Of a stretch of DNA of 64,000 bases, positions 28,248-38,952 are shown piece by piece (within the stretch, counting starts at the first letter, position 1; each line of letters begins with the position of its first letter). The notes beneath the pieces were generated by a model. The model had not been told where the DNA came from, did no database searches, and was given only the letters and a program-made list of their open reading frames with translations. The stretch comes from Hymenolepis diminuta (Eukaryota > Platyhelminthes > Cestoda > Cyclophyllidea > Hymenolepididae), in contig CAADRB010000022.1 in assembly GCA_900708905.1 (NCBI GenBank), forward strand, positions 1,611,442 to 1,675,441, in the 5' to 3' direction. Position numbers and translations under genes: made by a program.

Positions 28248-30361
28248 TCTCCCATCGACATATAGAAGACATCCATCTTGGGGATTCGAGACGACCCCTT
28301 TGGTCCAGTATCCGGTATTTGTTTTCCACACGTTAAAGTCACTCTAATACCGTTAATTTAAATAGCGGATAAATGTGCATTCATAAATGATTACCAATTA
28401 TCCACAGATAGATAAATTGCAGATATGTGTTTTTCTCTTCTCTCAAGCCCTTTTAATCCTACATTACGCTTATTTTCATGGATCACGCGTGTAATGTATT
28501 TATGCAAAATATTTATAACATTCTGCACTTATCTAACTGGGTTAAAGAATTTTAAATTCAAACTGCAAGTGCATGCGTATGCAGTTGCATATGCACGCTG
28601 GATTTGGCACACGCATGCAGTTTTTTTCCCAAAAATCTCAACCGTATTTATTCATTGTATTCACTTTCAGTTTCTCCGAAAATGACAAGCTTTTAATTAA
28701 TAGTCTATAGGAGTATGGCTTTTGCTTATTTCTAGCGTATTTTTTAACTCCACGAAACCTGTAAATTAGTCTTTTTGTTCGCATTTTTATTTAGATAATC
28801 AAATAATTCAGTAGCTATTTTTAGTCTTGTGCATGTAGAAGCTTCGACCATCAGCGCGCGCGGTGTTTTACATGTTCAAGGTTGGCGCACAGTCTCACAC
28901 ACTTCCTGCATTTGATCGAAATCGATAAATTAGGGTAGGTTTATGGCTCTATACAAGTGATGGAGAGCATTATTTAACTTTAAAATTGCCGGGTGTGACA
29001 TGAAATGGTTTATATGCACTTGGATTTCCTTGTATTTGATTTTGCCAACGAAATGACAGCGAATTTGGCTGAGGCTCATTATAGAAATTACGAAAATCAA
29101 GTTGTTCTGTAATCTTCATTTGAGACCTTTTTGAGCGTGAACGGTAGACAAATTGTATCCTTAAGTTGCGTCTGAGGTGATAACTTACGATCTGAAAGTC
29201 TGCTTTAAATACCGGTTATTTGTAGCTGGAGTTACCTATCATACGAAGTGATTTGAAGTGCTTTGACATGCACCGATAATTTGCTCTTAATTGCCAGTTT
29301 TTCGGTTTGGCAAAGGCATGAATTCCTGCCCATGGCTTTGCTGCATTATGCAGCTTAATTCAGGAGACTGTGTATCGGTTTTATGCGTTTGAGGAGGATT
29401 AAAACCATAAATAGTCTAATTTAAATAAATCAAGTTGAGTATGACGTGTATAACATTTAGAAATTGGAATAGAATTTCTTTGACTCAAATGGAATACCAT
29501 GCAAAAAAATACTCCAAAGTGTACAAGTCCGAATAGATAAATAAATGTTAATGCAAAAATCGTCCTTCAGAAAGGAGAAACATGATGCTTGATGGATGGA
29601 GAATATCATTTTGCAGGATTGAACAAGCAGTTGCAATGAATACGGAATGACTCACACTGACTAGTCTTCGGCTGGACCTGTCTTTAGTTTTCGGTGGAAA
29701 CCAATAAAATCCCCGTTGTAGCTGCCTAAATATAATTACTAGGCTTTAACTTTAGAGAATGTTTTAACTCTAGGATAATAAGAAATAAGAATTTAACACC
29801 GTAGGATATTAATCAATGATTTGATAGACTCTCGATTAAAATATACTGATGGCAATAGCAAACAACATTTCTCAAAATATTTCAAGCCTAAAAGTTGCAA
29901 CAAATCTGGAGTTTAAATATATATATGCCCTTGAATACCCATTCCAAATTCTGAATCAGAATGTGAATGCACCGAAATCTCCAACTCCAAAATTACTTCC
30001 TTGAATGCGGAGAAAATGAATGACACTTTCACAAGATAGAATGATAGGAGGCCAGGAAATCGAGTAGCCGAAAATAGCTTTTATTGTTTACGCTAAATGA
30101 GTGACAACAATCATCTGCTTTATTGTGTTTTACTTGGACAACGTTACGCTATTCACAAAAACTAGAGGTAGACTTTAATGTACTTACTCAAATACGAGAA
30201 CTTTACAAGTTCTTTAGGTAAAGAAAGTTTAAATAATAAAGTCCAAATATTTAAAAAGGACGGTTTATGTTTTACATAACATTAAACATTCGAGGGTGTT
30301 ATCATCCAAAAAACTTTATGAATGTCAACGGTTGTAAACAGATCTGTAGCAGTCCTTCAGG

Positions 30362-30437
30362 GTCACCAATTTGTAGTGGCGGAGTCACCAGTTTGTAGAG
30401 GGCCACCAGATTGTTGAGGGTCACCAGTATGTAGCGG
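30362..30437 (+). repeat. Minisatellite-like tandem repeat, about four units of 18-22 bp
   Basis: Units GTCACCAATTTGTAGTGG, GTCACCAGTTTGTAGAGG, GCCACCAGATTGTTGAGG and GTCACCAGTATGTAGCGG follow one another. The sequence gap starts 84 bases later, so more units may lie in the missing part. Confidence 0.75.
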
Positions 30438-30521
30438 CAGATGGCTAACAATAAATGAAAGAAAAAGAACGACAAGGATTGCGTTGACCAGGTTGTATTG
30501 AACAAAGCTCAGTACAGAGTC

Positions 30522-31098
30522 NNNNNNNNNNNNNNNNNNNNNNNNNNNNNNNNNNNNNNNNNNNNNNNNNNNNNNNNNNNNNNNNNNNNNNNNNNNNNNN
30601 NNNNNNNNNNNNNNNNNNNNNNNNNNNNNNNNNNNNNNNNNNNNNNNNNNNNNNNNNNNNNNNNNNNNNNNNNNNNNNNNNNNNNNNNNNNNNNNNNNNN
30701 NNNNNNNNNNNNNNNNNNNNNNNNNNNNNNNNNNNNNNNNNNNNNNNNNNNNNNNNNNNNNNNNNNNNNNNNNNNNNNNNNNNNNNNNNNNNNNNNNNNN
30801 NNNNNNNNNNNNNNNNNNNNNNNNNNNNNNNNNNNNNNNNNNNNNNNNNNNNNNNNNNNNNNNNNNNNNNNNNNNNNNNNNNNNNNNNNNNNNNNNNNNN
30901 NNNNNNNNNNNNNNNNNNNNNNNNNNNNNNNNNNNNNNNNNNNNNNNNNNNNNNNNNNNNNNNNNNNNNNNNNNNNNNNNNNNNNNNNNNNNNNNNNNNN
31001 NNNNNNNNNNNNNNNNNNNNNNNNNNNNNNNNNNNNNNNNNNNNNNNNNNNNNNNNNNNNNNNNNNNNNNNNNNNNNNNNNNNNNNNNNNNNNNNNNN
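30522..31098. other. Assembly gap (577 N)
   Basis: Unbroken run of N; any open frame across it is meaningless. Confidence 0.99.
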
Positions 31099-31594
31099 AT
31101 GATTAGAGAGTATGTAAGATAAATATTATGGAGAAGAAAGATTCATCCTTCAGATCCAATTGTCGTTAAAGATATTTTCAGAAAACTACCCAATATAGAA
31201 ACTATAATCGGCCGTTTCCGAAAGCCGGCATTTAAACTATTACAAATTTTGGATTCTGCTCCCTTTGAATCATACTGATGATGAACTTACCTGACAAAAT
31301 ACTTGGACCTGCTTTCCTTCTCTGTGATTGACATATTTAATACCTATAAACGTAAGAAAATGATTTTACTTCACTCAGCTAGATGAGAGATGATGAGTTT
31401 GCAACTAGTTATGCGCATACATATTTAACTACCCAACCTTGAGTAAGATTTAAACGCGACTACTAAATTTGGATCCATGCCACCCCTTCTTCCTCCCCCC
31501 CAACTCGCCTTGAAGACAAGTATTTTTCAATGCTTTCCTTAGACACAGAGATACCATCAATGAACCTCTCTACTTAACAAGCTTTAACTAGTGC

Positions 31595-31665
31595 GGTAGG
31601 CTATTCTCTTTACTGGGCGTACATCGACGTATATTAAGCCAGTGACTGTTGATGGGTGAAACTTA
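31595..31665 (-). repeat. tRNA-derived SINE fragment, copy S5
   Basis: TACTGGGCGTACATCGACGT and AAGCCAGTGAC align with TATTGGGTGCACACCGATGG and GAGCCCGTCAC of copy S1 in the same orientation, covering the B-box region and the segment after it. Confidence 0.6.
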
Positions 31666-31901
31666 CAATTCCTTGCACCAAAAAAAAACATAGTACCTAT
31701 TAACCTAGATTTTATTCTTTATATTCTCCTTCGGCTTCTATCATCCACTCGGTTCGACTCAGAAAGCGACTGACTGCAAGCTTTCATCAGGTGGTCTTTA
31801 TCTATTACTTTTACTTCCATCAGAGAGGAGGATTTGATGTTATGGGAATGTTTACTAACTTCCTTTTCAATCACGCCCCGACCCGACCCGACCTGACCCA
31901 C

Positions 31902-32390
31902 CTCACACCTATTAATCCAAATGATTAAGGTCTGGTGAGTAGTTAGGAGGCAACCATAAGTTTGATATGGCATGATGATGAAAATTCTCCTCTATTCATC
32001 GAATCCTGGAGCTGAATCTTGTTGGAAGACATAGGGAGGTCTCCCTCCATTGGCTACGCTGTCTATCCAAGGCGGCTTAACAACAATGGTTTGAAGAGTC
32101 CCCACATAGACTCTAAGGACCTGTGGAAAAAATAGAGGCGTCATAATTGTCCCTCCCTCATTGATAAAAACAACACTGTTGCTTGAAAATTCATGCCTGT
32201 GCATAACATTTGAAACTTCGGTGCCGTTCCACCTCTATAGACACTATTACAGCATGCCTTTTCATTTCATTAGTCATAGTATCTGTGGTATCCGCCATAA
32301 GATCCTCTGATATAGAGAATACATTAATTTATATCGAGTTCGCTAAGTTACAGAAATATAGGTATCCTCAGATGCCTTATGCATCTTGTA
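31902..32390 (-). mobile_element. Internally deleted derivative of the Tc1/mariner-like element, copy 2
   Basis: Positions 31902-32200 match the first 340 bases of the window, including the transposase piece with PPWIDSVANGG and YVFQQDSAPG. At about 32260 the match resumes with the sequence seen at 830-971. About half of the copy 1 interior (roughly 350-830) is missing. Such shortened copies can move only with transposase supplied by another element. Confidence 0.72.
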
Positions 32391-32564
32391 TAAGGTGGTT
32401 AGAGTTCTATCGTGTCATCAAGGACAAACTACTGAACGAGTTTGTTCACCGACACGACTAGTAGAAAATCTTCCGAACTAGGTTTGCAGTTAACAGCTTG
32501 GGCAAATGTTTGCATAAAGCAGCGTAGAGTCAGACAAAGGTTGTGATTTTTCATATAAATTGAA

Positions 32565-32671
32565 CGCATAGAGGCGCAGTCAACATGGCCATTTGCCAAA
32601 TTAAAGGTAGTGGGCTCAATACCCACCAGTATACACTTAATGAGCAGAATGACCAATCGTACTGGTCAAGT
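32565..32671 (+). repeat. tRNA-derived SINE, copy S2
   Basis: GCATAGAGGCGCAGTCAACATGG (A-box region), then GTGGGCTCAATACCCACC (B-box with TGGGCTCAATACCCA, a good T-arm-like hairpin), then ACTTAATGAGCAGAATGACC. The segment after the B-box matches copies S1 and S3. No complete cloverleaf is visible, so this is not called as a tRNA gene. Confidence 0.68.
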
Positions 32672-33188
32672 TTGGAAGACGTTGATTTAGAGAATAATTT
32701 ACAATTGAGCAGACTCATCGTGTGTAACAAAGATGTACATCTACCAAAAGGTTATTTTAAAGCACATATTCTAAAATTTCCAGATCAAAACTTTGGAAAA
32801 ATAACCGAACCGCACTAAAGATATCTTAGAGTTGTCAAGTGCAGAGAAAAATCAATACTGGCCTCTCAAATATTTCCTGTTAAAGTTCGATGTATAAAAA
32901 CAGCAAAATATGAAAATAAAGACTGGTAAGATGTTCAGTCTGAATAAAATCTAAACATCTAAAAGGTCATTTGGCATTTTCAAAACTCCAACCCTCAGCG
33001 CAATGATTTAACTCTTCCTGCTAATAGAACTCGCACTTCAAAAGAACGCTTCTGACAACAAAAAACGTGCTTTCATTCCTCTCTGAGTGGCGTGACGATG
33101 TGGACATATTACCTAATTCCATTTAAGACGAATAACCTTACAGTGATATCATCAAAATCCGGTAGAACAGCAAAAATTATTTTGCGAC

Positions 33189-33409
33189 CTCTTCCACTGT
33201 GGAAAGTAGCCATTAGGCCACTTGCTTAGATCGATGGACTCACAGAAGCGTATCCAGCTCGCCGCAACTGCGTGCGTTAGCATGTTCATATGCGAGCAGG
33301 TCCAAAGGTGAAGAGCGCTTTTATCGACCTTGACAAAAGCTGGGACATGAAAAGGCATTTGCCGCGCAGAAGCCCAAACAGAATGAGATCGACCAGCTGG
33401 AATCAAATC
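33189..33409 (-). CDS. Possible orphan exon of an unrecognised gene
   Basis: An open - strand frame of about 73 residues (starting DLIPAGRSHSVWASARQMPF, later HLWTCSHMNMLTHAVAASW, FCESIDLSKWPNGYFP) is flanked by a plausible acceptor (TTACTAG before 33409) and a weaker donor (AG|GTCGCA after 33189). Composition, rich in W, H, C and M, looks more protein-like than neighbouring frames. I do not recognise a family, and no partner exon was found. It could be chance. Confidence 0.3.
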
Positions 33410-33798
33410 CTAGTAATTAAAACGACTAATCATGGTTAAGATACAAGGTAATTTAATGTACTGCTGCAATTCTTCTAAACTGATACACTTTCACGCCTTA
33501 ACATTCATTCACAACCGATCAGTAAACTAGATTTTCGTAAAATATGAATCTACCTGAGCACACACTCTTAAATAAAATTATTTAAAAAACAATTTTCAAA
33601 AACTGGAGGTAAGATTCATGACAATTTGCAAATTTTCCAAAACCAACCAACCTACTCCAGCGAACCAAACATAAAAGAAATCAAAACACCGGATCCATAT
33701 TTATATCTATATTACAAGTTTTTTTATATGTATATTCAAAAACTATGAACGTCTTGCTCTAATAGCTTAACGCCTAGTCAGTCAATAATGCATCAAAC

Positions 33799-34799
33799 TT
33801 AAGCAGTGGGCTTTCCGAGACGATAGGAGACGTAGACTTGCTTGAATTTATCAAAACCAGCGAGGACACCAGCGCCAGCGACACCTCTAAGAATGTTAGC
33901 TCCGGCACCACGCATAAGAGCCATAGCACCTTCTTCACGGACAATGCTCACGGCGCAATGCAGAGATCCCTTGTACTTAACAGCAGCACCTAACAGAACG
34001 ATCAGAAAAAAAATCAGTTTTACCTGAGGTCATCATCATACGACGACGAATGGTATCAATAGGATATGAGAGGAGACCAGCAGTAACGGTAACACCGTAA
34101 CCCAAAATGAAGCTGACGGTAACACCGGCATCTTCACCAAGGAAAATTGGCTTGATGGTATCGTAGAGACCGAAGTAGAAACCACGATAAACAATAATAC
34201 CAATACATGAGATCACAAAACCACGGTAGAGACCAACAATACCGTCAGTCTTCCATGTCTTCCTATCAAAGCCATCAATTATGATGGAATGGAAATACCT
34301 ACTTGTAGACATCAATCATACCATCGTATTGACGGGCAGCACCTTTCTTGGCAGATTTAGTGTCACTAGCAAGACGAGTTCGGCAGTAATCCAAAGAGTA
34401 CACGAAAACCAGTGACAGAGCACCGGCAATACCACCGCTAACAACGTTCTTGGAGAAAGCAATGGCATAAGGATCATCCTTGTTGGGTTTGATAGCGGCT
34501 TTAACCTTGTCTTTGAAGGCGAAGTTAAGAGCTTGAGTTGGGAAATAACGAAGACAATTCGGGAGATTCCCCCTCCAAAATGGTAGAAGACCTTCAGAGC
34601 GGAAAGTTCTCACGGTGCAATCAATAACACCGTTGTAAGGTCTGTCCAGTGTTCCCAACTTCAACATCTCACCTTGATTTTGGACCAGAAGCTTGACTCG
34701 TTCAATCGGAGCCGCTGCTGTCTTAGCGATAACTGCGGCAGCACCGCTAAGACAAAAATTTTCCACGAAACCCAACTGATCTCCCTTCTTTCCAGACAT
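33799..34799 (-). CDS. ANT: ADP/ATP translocase, mitochondrial carrier, complete, three exons
   Basis: Exchanges matrix ATP for cytosolic ADP across the mitochondrial inner membrane. Exons in transcript order: 34303-34799 (ATG 34797-34799), 34024-34262, 33799-33989 (TAA), giving 308 residues with matching phases. Three mitochondrial-carrier repeats are present: PIERVK near residue 31, SLDYCR in repeat two, PIDTIR in repeat three. The translocase signature RRRMMM is at about residues 238-243. [14 protein letters not shown] and LYRGF are also diagnostic. Repeat two has Ser in place of the Pro of most animal paralogues. VQNQGEMLK and [14 protein letters not shown] recall plant and fungal forms. 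Introns are short (40 and 34 bp). Confidence 0.97.
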
Positions 34800-36400
34800 A
34801 CTAGGAGGACTAAACTGCGAGACTGCAACCGAAAGTGCTACGCAGGTAGATTAATTCCAACAAAAAGCATTTATTCGTAATCAATATCACTTTATTCTCC
34901 TATTATTTATAAATAGCTATTTAAAATCACTTGAAATAATTTAAGTGTTATTGAAATTGTTGATAATCATTATTTATGGAAATGGTCAATACGTAGAAGA
35001 TCATGAATTGACTTAATAATTTCTCTAAAGGCTTGATTAATTCAGTCACAATTTTTTAGTTATTATGGTTATTTTTCAGCTCCAGTAAAGCATAACATAA
35101 TCGTAATTTTCTGAGGGATGAGTAATTTATAAAATTAATGCCAATTATTTCGTTTAGAAAATTTTTTCAAGACTGAATTTCGCTGCAGCAAAGAAAGTCG
35201 AAACAAGAAGATCACTTATAGAATTTTTCTTCATAAATAAGCAATGTGTTGATTGTATTTTTTAATATTATGGAGTAACAAACGTGGGTATTCAAAAATG
35301 AACAAAGTTACAAAAGGGATGTTTATGCTAGACATATCACAGGGAATTCACATCCTGGCGTGAAATTTCATACTATATGGGAATTGGATGGCATTTATAT
35401 CATATACTATTATTTTAGTATACATAGAACGTAAATTTGAATAAGCAGACAAATTGGGATTTAATTTTCAACTATCTCCTATTTGAGCATCATTATGCAA
35501 TTTATCAAGAGAAGCTATAATGTTTTTATTAAATTGTGTTAAGTAGTCCTTTAGGTTTGTACCTTTCGCAATAGATAAGCACTGAAAAAGAAATGCCTGT
35601 TAGTAACTGTTATGATCTGCTCTTCTCCATAGGATGTCGTAACGGACTCTTAGATACCCTAAGAAATTACACTAGTTAAAAGTCCAATCCCACAACAACA
35701 CAATACAAAACGACCCAAACCATCATATCAAAATAAGACGCAAGTTTTCGTTTCGATAGATCGATTTATATTGTGCGCCATTTATAACCGTAATGTTAAT
35801 AAATTCGTTCGAATAAAAGGAATTAAAGGAAGCAGAAATTGAAAGATGGAAAAATGAAGAATCACAGAAAACAACTTTTAACGAACTGTGCATTATTGAA
35901 CAAACAATATATAGCTTTCAGGGGACTTCAATTAGCATCTATAAATAGTAATTTTACATTCTGAGGCGAGTATTCGTATAAGTTGAGTAGCCTTGATTTT
36001 GAAAGAAACATTATAAAGCTTGTATTTGGTGGAAAAATTTAATGGACAGGTTACATGATCAATTCCGATGTCTTTCGAGTACCTCAGCATGATAATCCTG
36101 TATGACCACCCCAAATTTTCTATTCATTCATTTTTAATCTGTCGGATGCCTCACCATAACACTTGCTGTACTTATTCAGTTACAAATATTCGAGCACCAC
36201 GAAGAGGGTGGAGTGTGGTGTACAAATATCCAGCTCTGGTGTTTGTCTACGTCTCTGTATGATCATTAATATTTTATATTTAGCCCATACCAAACTAATA
36301 ATTTGATTTATGATATAAGCACCTTTCTCTTCTACTTTCTGCTTTCTTCTCTCTCTGCTTCTTCTACTATTCAATATGGGTAGTTTATCATTATCAAGTC

Positions 36401-36707
36401 TGCTATAGCCAGTAGATGTCTACCATCATCTAGCGATTAGAAATGACTGACTGGCGATAAGATCTTCACTACAGTGTCCACAGACGGCCCCGTTGCGGGC
36501 TTGAGTGTTTGCGCATAGATACCTAAACGGGTATGAATCATCAGGCCAAGACTCCGACAACTAGACATGACTGACGTCAAACGGAGAAATGTTTTGTATA
36601 TAAACCTAATTTACTTATGAATAAACTGGAGGTGGCTTGTCTGATTTGACTTGACCTATTCTATCTATTCGATCGATTTGGCTCCGGTGGACCCCAACGT
36701 TATTACA
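36401..36707 (-). repeat. LTR-like dispersed repeat, copy D (307 bp, both ends, inverted)
   Basis: The reverse complement starts TGTAATAACGTTGGGGTCC and ends CTACTGGCTATAGCA. It contains the shared TTTATATAC block and the 3' block TGAAGATCTTATCGCC. This is the only copy in inverted orientation, between the ADP/ATP translocase promoter side and the 3' end of the giant gene. Possible short target duplication (ACTT) is visible at its flanks. Confidence 0.72.
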
Positions 36708-38314
36708 AAGTTTCATTTCATCAATTTCAAAAGTGTTCTACGCAACTTTAATCAGCTACTATTATGCTAGGGGAGCTTGGAACAAGGTAAATTAACCTAA
36801 GTGAGCACTTGGAGAAGCTGTGCTTCATTTGCTATGCATTCCATCTCATTAATTGAATCCATGTATTCTCAAAAGATACTGAAAATTCACTAACAAAGTC
36901 AGATTGGAGAGTTGGCTATCAAAACGCCAAACTCAATGTTTCTGGTGTACTGCCATTAATAAAAGCGGTCCGATCTCCTGTCACAGAGAAAATTTTAATG
37001 AGTCTTTTTAGTGGATGTTCCTTTGCTTTTAACAGGATTCAAGTTGGTTATAAGTAGGCTCATAACCTTGCTGGACCAAAGTGAAGCACACGCCTGCACG
37101 CAGCGTGGACCAATGAAGTAGCCGGACTGGAAGTTCAGTGTGGCTATTAGATCACACTCCATAGCCATCGGTCGCTGTCGCTCGCGGTGGAGTTGTCGCC
37201 TGCTTACACTATTTGCAATCCTTGTGCCTCTTGATCCTTATTCCCATCTTTCATAAATCTTATAGACGTTATTCCCTTTCAAGTTTATTTGCCTAATCTA
37301 CATGATGCGCCTTAATAAAGGTCTATTTAGCCAACGTTTCAGACACTATGTTTTGTCTTGGAACATGCAATTCCCAACCTCCAACCATAATTCATAACGA
37401 CATTTATCCATACTAATAGTTAAATGAATTAGCAAAGCATCTTTAGAGTAACTGTACTCTGTCTTCTATTCCCTCTTATCTGAGTCGGCAGCAGCCTATT
37501 AGTAATTTAGTAGGCACTTAGATCGTAGTAGCAAGCAACTAGACTTAGTGTAACAGTAGTGTAAAAATAGTCACTCTACAAAAGTAAACTTGTTCTAAGC
37601 ATACCATATCAGGTTAATGATCCCTGCAGGATTATTGCAGGTTCAATGCTTAAGAGTAGGTTTTATGACGTTTGATGCCTGAACAAATTCGATACGGGTA
37701 TCGTTTCCTAGACTGCGAACTCAACAACTGTAGTACTGGGTGTATAATAACACTAATACCTACATTTGGTAATTCTAAGAATCCTTAGTTAAGTTCCCTC
37801 GCCCATACTACCGTTCTAACAAGAATTTCCTTTCCTATAAATAGCTCATGTGAACTTTTAACGCAGAAGCCAAAAGAATGACTTCCCCTTTGGTATTAAT
37901 TCTGAATATTATAATTACTATTTCTGTTTCACCGCGAAGAGATCTGCACAACTTTTTTTGTTGATTCAAAGGTGTTTTTTACCTAAAATAAAACCTCTTA
38001 ATCAGCATCCCCTTCACTTTAGGGTATAATTGCGTCCTCCTTATATATGGCGGCAAAGTAAACCACAGCGCTTCACACTACTTCAAAGTATGCCTTTAAG
38101 TTAGTAGAGAAAGAAAACCGGTTTATAATAGCGATAAGTTATATTAATTGCATTATTTGATCAGAGAGATAGTGAGATTATCACGAAAGAATGCGAAAGC
38201 ATAGCATCTAGAGCGTAAGATTTCAAGCAGATAGTGTTATTAATGTCATTGATAATTTTGTGAGATCATGAGCTACTGAATTAGTTCAATTAAAAAGTCG
38301 GAGGGGGACAAAAT

Positions 38315-38338
38315 GGGGGGTGGGGTGGGGGGGGAGGG
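38315..38338 (+). other. G-quadruplex-forming G tract
   Basis: Four G runs of 6, 4, 8 and 3 separated by single bases (T, T, A). It lies about 500 bases past the giant gene stop codon, on the strand opposite to its transcript (so C-rich in the RNA). Confidence 0.75.
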
Positions 38339-38837
38339 AAAAGTAGGAAGGTTATTGGGGGAAGAGTGTGTGCGTGAGGGTGTGCAAAGAGACGGGGTCA
38401 TTTCAACGCAGGAACCTAGGGTTTGTCAGATTTTCATCCTTGTCTTCTTAACGTCAGACAGCTTGATCATGTTGTGAACATTAGATTGTCAAATAGAAAA
38501 TTTTGCAGTGGCCAAAATAAGATAGAGCCACAATCGCAAGTCGAAAGTGAAATTCTGCTGAAGTGTGAGGAGAGACAGGCACCTCACACTGCCATGCAGC
38601 GAAGTAAAATGCTAGTTAAAATTCTGATTCGAAAGTTGAAAAATTCAATAATTCCTTTACAACAACATAAACTCAGTGAGTGATCGAAAATATGTGGAAA
38701 TTAGAGAAAAAAGTACTTCAGAAACTTGTGTCATCGAATAGTTTGTGGAGTATATAGAGTAAGTGTTTGCTATACAGTGTCAGTATTAATTTTTACAAGT
38801 GATATGATTGAGATTAGTTGATTGATCGCAATATCTA

Positions 38838-38952
38838 CTAATGGAGGTAGGATCTTTCTTTTGATGTTCGAGTGTAGGTATAGCTACTTTCTCTTCGAGA
38901 CCACGAACGAGTTGAACGCACACTGTCCTTCGATTCTTTATTTTCACTTGTC
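38838..38952 (-). CDS. Giant gene, last coding exon (Ser/Arg/Tyr-rich tail) and stop
   Basis: TTGTAG acceptor before 38952 and TAG stop at 38838-38840. It encodes 37 residues, including KDSVRSTRSWSRRESSYTYT. The tail has no domain. Its SxR and RxS repeats are candidate kinase sites. Confidence 0.85.

Larger units (their letters stand above)
26930..28250 (+). repeat. Diverged direct duplication of about 730-bp spacing carrying copies B and C
   Basis: The stretch 26930-27120 (CCAGAAAACTCGGTAACATT, ACAGAAACCAATAACC, AAGTGTCATTCATCAG) matches 27870-28045 (TCTGAAAACTCAGTAATAT, ACAGAAGCCAATAAACC, AAGTGTCTTTTATCGG). Each is followed by the LTR-like repeat. The pair is either a tandem duplication or two insertions of a longer element whose 3' end is the LTR-like part. 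Confidence 0.55.
25413..30521. other. 5.1-kb intergenic, repeat-rich DNA upstream of the TRIC gene
   Basis: Holds LTR-like copies A, B and C and, near 30362-30437, a small tandem repeat beside the gap. No exon with family resemblance was found on either strand. A TRIC promoter would lie just above 25412, but no clear core element is visible. Confidence 0.6.
34800..38837. other. 4.0-kb intergenic interval between ADP/ATP translocase start and giant gene end
   Basis: Contains the inverted LTR-like copy D and a G-rich tract at 38315-38338. The left side should hold the translocase promoter and the right side the giant gene's 3' UTR. No coding exon was recognised. Confidence 0.6.

Noticed and set aside
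30498..31106. 202-residue open frame
   Set aside because: It consists almost wholly of the N gap.
32565..32640. Possible tRNA gene
   Set aside because: The B-box and T-arm-like hairpin are visible, but no acceptor stem or full cloverleaf closes, and the segment is repeated elsewhere.
32585..32818. 77-residue + strand frame
   Set aside because: Its start lies inside a SINE copy and the rest shows no protein character.
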